From assembly GCA_903813345.2 (NCBI GenBank), contig CAIIXF020000001.1:33502866-33562865 (forward strand): a stretch of 60,000 nucleotides of DNA, given 5' to 3'. Source of the DNA: Owenia fusiformis. Taxonomy: Eukaryota; Annelida; Polychaeta; Sabellida; Oweniidae. A model generated the notes under the pieces. The model searched no databases. It saw only the letters and a program-made list of their open reading frames with translations, and was not told where the DNA came from. The position numbers and the translations under genes were made by a program. Below are positions 34,760-46,385 of this stretch, piece by piece (positions within the stretch are counted from its first letter, which is position 1; every line of letters starts with the position of its first letter).

Positions 34760-35099
34760 GGGCCGTGAATTCGTATGATCCCCAATCCAATCAGGATTAA
34801 TTTTATCTTTTGGGATAAATCTTGGATTACTAATCCGTTTAATATTTGGTGAATTCGTACGATCCGAGGATTATGAGGGGGAATCCCCAAGATTTATCCA
34901 ATTTGCATTGGAATTCGGATAAAATTTATCCAAAAAGTAATCCACCTCAAGAGGTAGATTGAGATTTATCCTGAGATTAATCCCAGGATAGTACGAATTC
35001 ACCGATTTTCGGATTAATTCTTGATTAATCCCACAATGCATCATTACCATGACGAAATTTATCCGGATCGGATCGTGGATTGTACGAATTCACCGCCCC
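34760..35099. mobile_element. R15 MITE (GTGAATTCGTA ends)
   Basis: GGGCCGTGAATTCGTA at the left faces TACGAATTCACCGCCCC at the right. The same word recurs internally at about 34849 and 35009, with many GGATTAAT/GGATAAAT words between. The layout is a subterminal-repeat MITE. The TSD is not clear. Confidence 0.65.
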
Positions 35100-35268
35100 A
35101 GATCTTGGTGTATACTTCGATGTTAACTTTACCTCAAGTAAATAGGTATTTACTAGCAGAAAGTAAACACTAGGTGTAAACTTTACTTATAAGGAGCACG
35201 TTGGTTATCGCAAAAAATTTCAAACGATTCTAACTTGAATTATGAATATTTTCTGATCATGAACATGG

Positions 35269-36270
35269 GGGTTTGTGTAAAAAACCGGGTGACCGGGTAA
35301 CCGGGTAACCAGGTGACCGGGTACTTAACGTTCCTAGCAGGGTTAGGATTTTTTTTTATTTATAACGTTGGATCTGGACGATACATGTACGTTATTTTCG
35401 ACGTCACCTTTTGAGGTTATTTCACATTGTAAGAACGTTTTGACAACGTTAACTTTTAACGTTAAAATAATGTCGGTAATGAACCGATTTAGTGAGAACA
35501 TATTGACGTCTTTGTAACGTTTCCTTGACTCACAAATATTTTGAAGCCATTTCCTTAATGTTGAAATTTCAACCATCCATCTACGTTTTGCTGAATATTT
35601 AAATAACATCAGATCAATACGGTCCATGAACGTCATTATTGACGTCACGTTTTGAGGTTATTTCAAATCGAAAAAACGTTTCGACAACGTTAAATTTTAA
35701 CGTTAACAATACGTCGGAAATGAACCGACTTAGTGAGAACACAAAGTTTTTGTCATGTTTTTTTCCACCAACAAATATTTCGATATTAAAAGCCTGTTTT
35801 GACAACGTTGAATTTTAACGTTTGAGTTACATCACATATGGACCAAATTGGTAAAAAATCAAACGTTCCTGTTTTTTTATGTTTTCCACACTAACGAACT
35901 TTACGGACACGTTACACCAACGTTCTTTTTATACCATCAATATATGTCTCATGTTTACGTTGCCTCGATGTGTAAAGAACGAAAATGTGCAACGTCTTCT
36001 AGGAACTTATATGCTACTTATGAGCAACGTGACATGGATGTCACTGTTTGCTGGATCGATTATTTTAAAAAGTACTCTGTCTCGTATAGGGTAAAAATAT
36101 CGAACAGGAGTGCACTCGGTAGGCTAAGTCTGTCAAGTCAATTCGCTACTATATATCGGGGGAAATGTGGAACTTTGAAAGTTGTTAACCCTGCTAGGAA
36201 CGTTAGGTACCCGGCCAACCGGGTACCCGGTCAACCGGGTACCCGGTTACTCGGTTTTTTACACAAACCC
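35269..36270 (+). mobile_element. R4 copy 2, MULE-like (9-bp TSD tgaacatgg)
   Basis: Ends GGGTTTGTGTAAAAAACCGG and inverse, perfect flanks tgaacatgg at 35260-35268 and 36271-36279. The left end has extra copies of a GGGTAACC unit. Two tandem units start at about 35398 and 35640 (GACGTCAC, GAGGTTATTTCA, TTAACGTTAA, GAACCGA). The forward frame 35848-36273 contains the same MSHVYVASMCKERK peptide as copy 1. Confidence 0.88.
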
Positions 36271-36387
36271 TGAACATGGGTGTATCTTTTAGATCCATTC
36301 ATTATCTTTAAGAAAAGTATATATAATGATAATTTAGTTAATCAGACCTAAGTGATATTGAAGGGGCAATGGACCAATCAACATACT

Positions 36388-37680
36388 TTTTATGTCCCCA
36401 CCACATAGTGTGGGGCCATATTGTCGGCGCGTCCGTCCGTCCGTCTGTCTGTCTGTCTGTCTGTCCATCCGTACGTCCGGTAGTTTTCTCCAAAACCGCT
36501 ACAGATATCACCTTCAAATTTTCAGGGATAACTAAGGAGTGCATACAGATGTGGACGAAATTTTTTTAGCTTGATACCTACTTCCTGTCGGCCATTTTGA
36601 AGTCAAATAATAAAATCCTTGTCTGCAAATTTTAAGAAAAACGGCTACACGGTTCCTTTTAAAACTTTAAGATCTTGTTCAGCTTACTTCATTCTACATC
36701 TGATTAGGTTTTGGAACTGTTAGCTCAGTCGTGGCAGCCATCTTGAATGTCTTAAGAAAAGTTAGCGCAATAATACTTTGTATCACATTGAACGGTGTTT
36801 TTGAGTTTTCATACTTAAACTATTTAGTAGCTTTAAAAATAATTTCAGGTGTACTTTGTTGTAGAAGCCTATGTTATTGTTAACAGTAGTTATATGTGAT
36901 AATTTTGTAAAAAGAAATCAGCAAAAACTAATAATCACTTTTTTATTGTCGGCCATTTTGGATTTTTCCATCCTAAAATCTTGTCTGTAGAGTCTTGTCT
37001 ACGCGTTTTCAGGTGAACCATTTGGTAGATCAAATTCAAATTTTCAGGGATGATTCTTAGTATGAAAATCTAGATCTGATTAGTTTTTTGGCATTCTGGG
37101 TAAATCTCAAGGCAGCCATTTTGGATTTTCCGTCCTAAAATCTTGTCTGTAAAGTCTTGTCTACGCGTTTTCAGGTGAACCATTTGGTAGATCAACTTCA
37201 AATTTTTAGGGATGATTCTTAGTATGAAAATCTAGATCTAATCAGTTTTTTGGCATTCTAGGTAAATGTCAGGGCAGCCATTTTGGATTTTCCGTCCTAA
37301 AATCTTGCCTGTAAAGTCTTGTCTGTGTGTTTTCAGGTGAACTGTTCGGTAGATCAAAGTCAAATCAAGATTAGTTCTTTGGCATTCTGGGCAAATGTTA
37401 AGGCAGCCATTCTGGATTTTTCTGTCCTAAAATCTTGTCTGTGAAGTCTTGTTTACGCGTTTTCTGGTGTACTGTTTGACAGATCAATTTCAAATTTTCA
37501 GGGTTGGTTCTTAGTATGAAAATCTAAAGCTGACTAATTTTTAGGCATGCTGGGTAAATTTTAAGGTGGCCATTTTGCATTTACCGTCCCAAAATTGTAA
37601 CGGTAAAGTCTTGTCTACTCATTTTCAGGATAACCCATTGTTGGGGACATATTGTACACATTTGTGTTCTTGTTCAAAAA
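36388..37680 (+). repeat. R17 repeat with GTCC/GTCT run and 160-bp tandem units
   Basis: Starts TATGTCCCCACCACATAGTG, then a GTCCGTCC/GTCTGTCT run at 36431-36475. About five units with a period near 160 bp follow (CATTTTGGATTTTCCGTCC, AAATCTTGTCTGTAAAGTC, CAGGTGAACC), from about 36953. It ends TTGGGGACATATTGTACAC. The layout suggests a replicating tandem-repeat element, and it is non-coding. Confidence 0.75.
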
Positions 37681-38010
37681 TGTTGACCTAATTTTCACCA
37701 AAAATTCAACCTTTTATTATATTGTTGGATGCATAATTAGAATGTGCTTTGAGACATGTTCAATTTCCTAAAAAGAAAAGTTGATTGCTCCAGGGACTTT
37801 AAAGATACTGAATTTGGATGACCAAAATGAACTGAAACCAATGGATAGCATGAGATTTTTCAATGGAGAATTAACATGGGGATCACTTATCTTAAAGCAA
37901 TTAAGTTTTTCTTTCAAGAACTATTTGACACATCAAAATAAAGAATAGTAATGCATTAAACATTGTAAAAATTTATTGCATTTTTGGTGAAAGTGGGGTC
38001 AACATCTTAA
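37681..38010. repeat. Inverted-repeat segment of about 330 bp
   Basis: ATGTTGACCTAATTTTCACC (37679) pairs with the inverse near 37990 (GGTGAAAGTGGGGTCAACAT), sharing CACCAAAAAT. Arms of about 38 bp are imperfect. Probably a small MITE. Confidence 0.5.
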
Positions 38011-38624
38011 AAAAAGTATGTTGATGGGTTGATTGCTAGTTAAATATCTCTGAGTTTGTTTGACTTTATTATTACTGTGCATAATTTTTTTTGAGATAAT
38101 GAATTGATCTAAAAGATAAACTTGTCTTCTTTGTCAGAAAATAGTCACAATCCAAGGTATAACCCTCTGAAATTGTTTGCGATAACCCACGTGCTCCTTT
38201 GTTAAAAGTGAAAACTGGGTGTAAATTAGACTCAGAAAAATCAAATATTGGTCAAGGTGTAAACTAAGTGTATACTTGACTTAATCTCAATTCCAAAACG
38301 AGGCTCATGCAGCCTCTCTTTCAATCAAAGCTGGCTTAGCCATTTTGGTTTTGGTAAGTCTTCACAAAATCCTATAACATCGGCCCTGATACAGTTTTAC
38401 TTTATTTGATTTTGGTGTCAACTTTACCATAAGTTATTAGTTGTACATTTGTTCCAGTTTCATCGTCATTGTTCATTTAGTTATACATTTTCTTAAGCTT
38501 CAAATTTCTTTTCAATATATTCATTGAATCTTTCTACCTTTTGTGCTTGCCTGTTTGTTTTGATACTGCATCATCAGGCCTGTCAACTGTCCCGCAATTT
38601 GCGTATTTGTCACACATTTGCTCA

Positions 38625-40058
38625 CAGTACTGTCAACCCCCAAAGATTTTCTCGCGGGACAGATTTTTTAGACCCAGTTCCAAAAATTCGCGGGATTTTG
38701 CGGGACATCCACCTAAATTTGCGGGATTTCGCGGGACATTTAAGGGATTTGCGTGATTGCGCTAAAAGGTCAAATTTTGATCAAATTCGCGGGATTTCGC
38801 GGGGCCATTCGAGGGACAAACACGCTACTTGCAGGACAATTAACAGGGTAACCACCAAAGACTTCAGAGAGGGATAATTTTTCTAGACAAAGTGCCCTAA
38901 ATTCGCGGGATTTTGCGGGACATCCACCTTTGCGGGATGTCGCAGGACATTCAAGGGATTTTTAATGTAAAAGTACTCTTGAATCAAACTTTCAGATACT
39001 GATTTATCAAATATAATGCACTTAACTTAAGTAAACGTCAACACAATTCCACACAATTCCACACAATACGCATAGAACTATTATTAAACTATCAAAAACC
39101 ACGCTTTAGGTGTGAGTACCGTAATCCGACCCGAAATTCAAAAATTCTTGTGAAAATTTTGCACTTATGGCGTTCGTGACCAACTATGAAACATTTACCC
39201 CCATAGTGTTATATATCAAAATGTACCTATTCGTATAGGGCAGGCCTGTCAACTGTCCCCCCCCCCCCCCCCCCCCCCCCGTTGACGACAACGCGAGCGT
39301 AGCGAGCGCGAAAAATGTGAGGTGTTCAAAGTTTGGCAAATGTGCTCAAACTTTGGCTAAAGGTGTTTAAAAGTTGGCCAAAGGTGTTCAAAATTTGGAC
39401 AAAAGTGTTCAGATTTGGACTTAGGTGTCCAACATTTTGAAGTCACTCATATTAGGTGGTCCCAAGTTGACAGCCCTGATAGGGGTTCGATTATTCTACA
39501 TCAAATTATGGGGAGTCAGGTTTCTTTTCGAGATATCAGTGTCCATTTATATTTTGGAACTCGCGTTTGCTAACATTTGTTCAGTTCTGAGATGAAGGCC
39601 GTGACACGCGTAGTAAAAAGGCCAACGTTGGAACTAATCGTGACATACATGCCTTTTTCCGTAATTAAAATGAAATTTGCACTCTTCCTCTTTATTTTGA
39701 TACCAAACGGCATGCTAGAAGCCAACTATGGTGTTATTTGGATCAAAATCATAGTTTTATAAGTGTACTATATGCTCCTTCCAAAAGCAGTCTTCGATGA
39801 TCTGATGCACTGGGAGTTCGGCAGCACTTTTCAAATTAGGTAAACTTGACTCCTCAAAAGTGCAAAAACCTTAGCTTCTTATATCACAATATAATCACAA
39901 TTATTTAGCCTCGGGGATTGTTACAATTTTGAAAATTCGCGGAGGTCAAGGCCGTCATTTGCGGGAATTCGCGGGACATTGCGGGACACGCGAATAAGCC
40001 AAATTTTGGTCAAATTCGCGGGATAATCCCGCCATTCGCGGGACACTTGACAGCTCTG
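38625..40058 (-). mobile_element. R2d element (TSD tgctca), inserted at the edge of R2e
   Basis: Left CAGTACTGTCAACCCC, right TTGACAGCTCTG, flanked by tgctca at 38619-38624 and 40059-40064. The TSD comprises four bases of R1 plus the first two bases (CA) of R2e, which shows that R2d is younger than R2e. R3 is absent (site near 39530). It contains R1 copy 9. Confidence 0.88.
39241..39478 (+). mobile_element. R1 copy 9, short variant (TSD ataggg)
   Basis: Left end CAGGCCTGTCAACTGTCC runs straight into a C-run of more than 20. The rest is the variant right half ending AGTTGACAGCCCTG. Flanks ataggg at 39235-39240 and 39479-39484. It lies inside R2d and is the innermost insertion. Confidence 0.9.
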
Positions 40059-40062
40059 TGCT

Positions 40063-41261
40063 CAGTACTGTCAACCCCAAAAGATTTTCTCGCGGGACAG
40101 ATTTTTTAGACCCAGTGCCAAAAATTTGCGGGATTTTGCGGGACATCCACCTAAATTCGCGGGATTTCGCGGGACATTTAAGGGATTTGCGTGATTGCGC
40201 TAAATAGGTAAAATTTTGATCAAATTAGCGGGATTTCGCGGGACCATTCGAAAGACAAGCACGCTAATTGCGGAACAGTTAACAGGATAACCACCAAAGA
40301 CTTCATAGAGGGACAGATTTTTTAAGACAAAGTGCCCTAAATTCGCGGGATTTTGCGGGACATCCACCTTAATTTGCGGGATGCCACAGGACATTCAAGA
40401 GATTTGCGTGATTGGGGCTTAATGTAAAAGTACTCAAATCAACTTTCAGATACTGATTTATCAAATATAATGCACTTAACTTTAGTAAACGTCAACACAA
40501 TTCTACACAATACGCATAGAAATATTATTAAACTATCAAAAAAACACGCTTTAGGTGTGACGTAATCCAACACGAAATTCAAAAATTCTGAACAATACTT
40601 TGCACTTATGGCGTTCGTGACCTACTATGAAACATTTACCCCCCCCTCCCCCCATAGTGTTATATATTAAAATGTACCTATTCATATAGGGGTTCGATTA
40701 ATCTACATCAAATTATAGAGAGTCTGGTTTCTTTTCGAAATATCATTGTCCATTTATTGGAACTCACGTTTGCTAACATTTGCTCCTGAGATGAAGGCTG
40801 TGACACGCGTAGTAAAAAGGCCAATGTTGGAACTATTCGTGACAAACATCCCAATTTTCGTAATTAAAATGAAAATGCACTCTCTTCCTCTTTATTTTGA
40901 TACCAAATAACGGCATACTAGGTACTTGAGAAGCCAACTATGGAGTTATTTGGATCAAAATCACAGTTTTATGTGTATGCCCTTTCCAAAAGCAGTCTTC
41001 GATGATCGATGCACTAGGAGTTTGGCAGCACTTTTCATATTAGGTAAACTTTACTCCTCAAAAGCGAAAAAACTTAGCTTCTTATATCACAAGATAGTCA
41101 CAATTATTTAGCCTCGGGGATTGTTACAATTTTGAAAATTCGCGGAGGTTAAAGCCGACATTTGCGGGACTTCGCGGGACATTGCGGGACACGCGAATTA
41201 GCCAAATTTTGATCAAATTCGCGGGAAAATCCCGCCATTCGCAGGACACTTGACAGCTCTG
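40063..41261 (-). mobile_element. R2e element (TSD tttgct), inserted in R1 copy 8
   Basis: CAGTACTGTCAACCCC to TTGACAGCTCTG. The TSD tttgct lies at 38617-38622 (now separated by R2d) and 41262-41267, and belongs to the R1 word TTTGCTGAAG. No R3 insertion; the empty site is near 40730. Confidence 0.85.
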
Positions 41262-41493
41262 TTTGCTGAAGAATTTGAAGTCACGCCATATTTTTTGGCG
41301 TGACAGAAAATGTCACGCAAATATACAAACGGCGAAAAAAAACATGCCCCCCCAAAATGTGTTCAAAATCTGGCAAGATGCAATACATTTTAAACCAAGG
41401 TGTTCAAAATTTGGATCAAGGTGTTCAGGTTTGGACCAAGGTGTCCACATTTCCAAGTCACTCATGTTAGGTGTTCCCAAGTTGACAGGCCTG

Positions 41494-42684
41494 TATCTTC
41501 AATATTTCCACTATAGACTGTTAGATATCGATCTAAAGTTATATACCTTGTATTTTTAGTTTGATGACAGATTATCATTTTTCGTGTAAAAGGTGAGAAA
41601 TCTTAAAAAGAAACAAGAAAGTTCACGGGGTTTACGGAAAAGACCGACCACCGACCAGTCACTCTCCACAGTTGGGTCCATGAGGTGAGAGGTCGGTGCT
41701 TGGTCGGCGAGGTCGGTGCTTCGGTCCAAATGTTCCTGAATCTTATCCCCTCATTTAGAAACCAATATGAATATAAAAATGGTTTGTGATTACACATAAA
41801 TTGGAAAACTATTTCAATATATCTGGTCGATGAAAATACGAAATCAAAGCGTACAATTTGATCCTGAGCAACATCAACTACACATAATTAATCTTTCTTA
41901 TAAGCAGATAAGTGTATTCTTTAGATATCAGATATCAGATCAGCTTTATTTTCCTGTTTACAACGGGAGATTTTCAATTTTACGTTGGTGTCAACGGGAA
42001 TCATTATACTCATGTTTATTGGGTACTATGCTGGCAATTTTGATTTCGATGCACAGTATCATATAGCTCCCTTATTAAACTTATCTATCTAATTGAACAT
42101 TAAGCTGTCAGCATTAACATTAAAAGGTCATGTAAGGTCACGCCACTGTGTTAGAGAATACTAGCCAGCTGAAAGTTAATACCTTTTTATTAATCTTTTT
42201 AATTGCTTCTGGCGCAAGATAACTTCGAACATGCGTTTAGGCCAAAATAGCTTGGCTTAAATGCTTTCTGAAGAAAATGAATGTCATACATGTTTTAGCT
42301 TTAAATATCTTACGACACGAGCTTGTTAAAGTATGTATCATAGAAAACCAGCTATATACTCAATGACGTATTAAACGAGGATGTGTAGCCTAAGTAACGG
42401 ACTAAGTAAACACTGTAACTGAACGATTGTTTATGTGAGAAAACTACATGCATTTGTATAGGACGATTTATACGTTCAAGTTGCGTACATACGTTTATAT
42501 GCATTGCTTAACCTCTCCATTATCAAACTACCCGAACGAGTAGGTCATCCAGAACTTAGTAATCAGAATGAGTGACCACGTTTTTAAAGAACGCAGAACG
42601 ATCTGGACACACGGCGAACTTCAATCCTACTAGAAACGTATTACGACGTTGTGCAGTCAGGCGTAAATTCAGGTCGTGAGTACA
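41494..42684. other. No gene; R7 fragment
   Basis: 41636-41730 has GGGGTTTACGGAAAAGACC and repeated GGTCGGTGCT words of the R7 family. A 78-codon frame at 41830-42066 has no support. Confidence 0.45.
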
Positions 42685-44621
42685 CAGAGCTGTCAAGTGT
42701 CCCGCGAATGGCGGGATTATCCCGCGAATTTGATCAAAATTAGGCTAATTCGCGTGTCCCGCATTGTCCCGCGAAGTCCCGCAAAATGTGGCTTTGACCT
42801 CCGCGAATTTCCGAAATTGTTGCAATCCCCTATATTTTGATTATCTTATCTTATATAAGAAGCTAAGTTTTTGCACTTTTGAGGAGTAAAGTTTACCTTA
42901 TTTTAAGTACCTAGCATGCTGTTGTTTGGTATCAAAATAAAGGGGAAGGGTTCAACCTTCATTTTAATTACGAAAATAGGGATGTAGGTCACAAATAGTT
43001 CCAACGTTGGCCTTTTTACTACCCGTGTGGCCTTCATCTCAGAACTGAGCAAATGTTAGCAAACGCGAGTTACAATAAATGTACGCTGATATTTAGAAAG
43101 GGTTTGTATAAAAAACCGGGTACCGTGTAGTAAATCCTCTATGCTGGGTTCAAACTTGGTAAACGAAAACACGAATATATAACATAATTAGAGTATGAGA
43201 AAACGTGTAAGATTTGTTTTGAATTTGCAAAAATGTATGTAACATGATTCAAAATTGAGCTAGAAGCTTCAAATAAAAAGCATATTTTAAGGCACTTTTC
43301 TTCCTCTATCGTTATGGCCATATTTTCATTGGTTATGGGGGGGTGCGATCGCACCATCGCACCCTCTCCTGGCTACGCCTATGACATTGTAAGACATAAC
43401 AATTTACAATTCAGTGGACATTTTGTCATAAATTGGGATAACTTAAATTATGATTAATAATCAAAATCTTACACGTTGCATCATGCAAATTAACATACGT
43501 CACCTCTCTGCTAAAGCAACGATAGCTATTTACAGATTTAAATCATAATCAAAACAATTCACGTACAACATTGATTTGTCTTGTTTTTCAAATCGTCTTA
43601 CACCCCCCCCCCCCTTTCATTACCAATGGAAATATGACCAAGATGATAGAGGAAGAAAAGAGCCTTAAAATGCTTTTTATTTGAAGCTTCTAGCTCAATT
43701 TTGAAGGAAGTTACATACATTTTTGTAAATTCAAAACAAATCTTACACGTTTTCTAATGATCTAATTATGTTGTGTATTCGTATATTTCGTTTTTTGTTT
43801 TTTTTCGACCGGGTACCAAGTTTGAACCCAGCATGGAGGATTTACTACCCGGTACCCGGTTTTTTATACAAACCCTATCTAGAAAATTAACCTCATTCCC
43901 TATAATTTGATGTAGATTAATCGAACCCCTATATCATGGGCTTTCAATTGAAAGCCCATGCCTACAGTATATGAATAGGTTCATTTTAATATATAACATT
44001 ATGGGGGTAAGCGTTTCATAGTTGGTCACGACGCCAGAAGTGCAAAGTATTGTTCCGAATTTTTGAATTTCGTGTTAGATTACGGTAATCACACCTGAAG
44101 CATGGTTTTTGTTTTTGATAAATTACAATAAAGTTTAATAATATTCCTATGCGTATTTTGTGAAATTGTGTTGACGTTTATTTAAGTTACAATGTAACGG
44201 TGCATTATATTTGATTAATCAGTATCTGAAAGTTTGATTTAAGTACTTCTACACGCTTTTACATTAGTCCCAATCACGCAAATCCCTTGAATGTCCCGGG
44301 ACATCCTGCAAATTTAGGTGGATGTCCCGCGAAATCCCGCAAATTTAGGGCACTTTGTCTAAAAAATCTGTCCCTCTATGAAGTTTTTGGTGGTACACCT
44401 GTTAACTGTCCCGCAATTAGGGTGTTTGTCTTTCGAATGGTCCCGCGAAATCCCGCGAATTTGATAAAAAAAAATCTCCTATTAGCGCAATCACGCAAAT
44501 CCCTTAAATGTCCCGCAAAATCCCGCGAATTTAGTAGATGTCCCGCAAAATCCCGCGAATTTTGGGCACTGGGTCTAAAAAATCTGTCCCGCGAGAAAAT
44601 CTTTAGGGGTTGACAGTACTG
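42685..44621 (+). mobile_element. R2b element (TSD agtaca), carries R3b
   Basis: Ends CAGAGCTGTCAAGTGTCCCG and TTGACAGTACTG with flanks agtaca at 42679-42684 and 44622-44627. Structure as R2a, with R3b at 43100-43875. Proline/asparagine-rich frames (44287-44613) are translations of TCCCGC arrays. Confidence 0.9.
43100..43875. mobile_element. R3b, MULE-like insert in R2b
   Basis: GGGTTTGTATAAAAAACCGG and inverse, flanked by tatttagaaa/tatctagaaa. It holds an R6-type end (GTGCGATCGCACCATCGCACC, CTGGCTACGCC) and a segment starting ATGACATTGTAAGAC. That segment's partner end is cut off at a C-run (43602-43614). Confidence 0.8.
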
Positions 44622-44959
44622 AGTACACCAACCTGTTCCGTTTGCAGCTTAATTAACAAATATAGCTATCACACCAAACAAGTTGTCACTGCGTTCTTTA
44701 AAACGTTGCAGAACTGGTTTTAAACTGTGTCCGAACTGGATGAACGTAGCTACAACTTTACGAACTTCATGGACTTGCCCGGACCGGGAATGTGATTAAG
44801 AATTTAGAATTTTTCTCTTCTGGGGGCCTTGTTACTGTAGCCAATATTGGGACAACAGTATTGGAGTTAATGCCCGGATACGGCGAACAGACATAGGCCT
44901 ACGTACGGACAGAAACAGGAATATTGTTTTCCTGTAAAATTGGTCAGTGTCAAGGCAGG

Positions 44960-45085
44960 TTTTTTTTCTTTTGGTTGGTCTTTTACATAGTGGTCGGTCT
45001 TTTACATATTTTTTCAAACCCTGTTTTGAGGCTACCTATGGAAAACACCGACCGGTCGGTGGGGTCGGTCTTTTCCGTAAACCCA
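44960..45085. repeat. R7 repeat fragment
   Basis: Repeated GGTCGGTCTTTTACAT words, then ACACCGACCGGTCGGTGGGG and GGTCTTTTCCGTAAACCC. The last word is the inverse of the end at 41638, which identifies R7 termini. Confidence 0.55.
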
Positions 45086-45344
45086 AGTTCACGACCTTGA
45101 CATGACCTTGACGATCGCTACGTTAGCAAAATGTCATAACAAATCTCTGAAACGTGATCCTTCATTCATTATGGACTATTTGAGATAATATTAGCTAAGT
45201 ATGATGTGGGAAGCACCCATTGATAGATATTCATCGGGAGGATGCATTGATTTACAAAATGCGTTATACTTGTATATATATAATTCAATTGACGATGTGT
45301 TCAATTTTCAGAATATTTTGATGACTGGTCTAAGAGAAAAGTTC

Positions 45345-45696
45345 ACCATATCGATACCACTCCTTTTAAGGTGGCCATTTTGGATTTTCTGTCCTAAAAT
45401 TGTGTCGGTAAAGGCTTGGCTTGTTTACTCATTTCCAGTATAACGATTTGACGGATCGATTTCAAATTTTCAGGGATGATCCTTTTTATGAAAATCTAGA
45501 CCTGATCACTTTTTCGGCATTCTGGGTAAATTTTAAGGTCACCATTTTGGATTTTCCATCCTAAAATATTGTCTGTTAAGTCTTGTCTACTCATTTTCAG
45601 GATAACCATCTGACGGATTGATTTCAAATTTTCAGGAATGATTTATAATATAAAAATCTACAATTGATTATTTTTTAGGCATCATGAGTAAATGTT
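45345..45696 (+). repeat. R17 tandem units (two), no termini
   Basis: Two units with CATTTTGGATTTTCTGTCC and TTCAAATTTTCAGGGATGAT, similar to those at 36.9-37.6 kb. The adjoining sequence is R23. Confidence 0.65.
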
Positions 45697-45991
45697 AAGG
45701 CTCAGCTGGAAAGTAACATTTTGGTAAAAAATTGCTAAACCTGCACATGTTATTTTCTGGTACAAAATTAAGTATGAAGGCATGTATGTATTTCCTTGCT
45801 TTTTTCAGGAAAGTATCATTACATTGTCTACGTCTAGTAAACCTGAAATTAGGTCAATGGTAGCTCCTGTGTTGTCTGGAAACTTGGTAAGAAAATTTAG
45901 AAAAATATAGAAAGTGTGAAATATCAGAATTTTCTGGAGTAATTCCCATTGAACTCTTACCAGATATTCTAAAAGAACAATGTAATAGCAG
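45697..45991 (+). repeat. R23 copy 2
   Basis: Matches 621-927 in reverse. The inner inverted end CAGGAAAGTATCATTACATT is at 45806. The opposite end is shortened (ACAATGTAAT at about 45977). The plus-strand frame found in copy 1 is broken here. Confidence 0.55.
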
Positions 45992-46215
45992 CTCATCTTA
46001 AATCGTAGATTCAAAAATGTTTCGAAAAATAAATTGCGGGACATCCGTCCTTTCAATTGCTTATTCAGAAGTCTGTTTTTGCTTTTTGGTGGTATTTGTC
46101 GACAAGTGCATATATTTTAAGAAAATAGGTATGGAGAAGAAGATGTTAGGCCAAACATTGCAATAATAGCTTGGGAAAGGTAAAATGACTCCCAAATTTC
46201 CTCTATGGTCCTTAT
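45992..46215 (+). pseudogene. R22 copy 2, possible terminal coding exon
   Basis: Partner of 9373-9605. After an acceptor-like GCAG the plus frame reads RRFKNVSKNKLRDIRPF and ends at TAA 46118-46120, the same stop as copy 1. It abuts R23. Function unknown. Confidence 0.4.
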
Positions 46216-46385
46216 AGCCGCTTTAATTAAATAGCCATTTATTGCCTCTAATGGTGCTTCACTAATATTCGAGAAAATGGTGTTTAAGATTAATTTGTGC
46301 ATGGGGTGTCCTGTTTTGCCTCAAATTGTCTCGTCTTGTCCCAGTAAGAGAAAAATACCAGCACATAAAATGAAACAGAGTTTAT

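Larger units (their letters stand above)
35150..38231. repeat. Outer inverted pair around R4 copy 2 and R17
   Basis: AAGGAGCACGTTGGTTATCGCA (about 35190-35211) is matched in reverse by TGCGATAACCCACGTGCTCC (about 38179-38198), with GTGTAAAC words beyond. These could be the ends of an older element filled by later insertions. Confidence 0.45.
38575..41493 (+). mobile_element. R1 copy 8, outermost of a four-level nest
   Basis: CAGGCCTGTCAACT at 38575 and AGTTGACAGGCCTG ending 41493 belong to one R1 copy. Its left part (38575-38622) resumes at 41262 (TTTGCTGAAGAATTTGAAG). Flanks catcat/tatctt agree at four of six positions, so the outer TSD has decayed or is uncertain. Confidence 0.82.
42582..44705. 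repeat. Inverted words flanking R2b
   Basis: TTTTAAAGAACGCAG (42582-42596) and its perfect inverse CTGCGTTCTTTAAAA (44691-44705) bracket R2b. Removal of R2b would bring them within about 175 bp, so R2b landed in an older palindromic element. Confidence 0.45.

Noticed and set aside
35848-36273. 141-codon frame as a host gene
   Set aside because: It lies inside R4, ends in the terminal repeat, and is shared with the other R4 copy. Treated as element content, not a host gene.
36432-36475. GTCC/GTCT microsatellite as an independent feature
   Set aside because: The run is a regular part of R17 and R11 elements, always at the same place after the opening motif.
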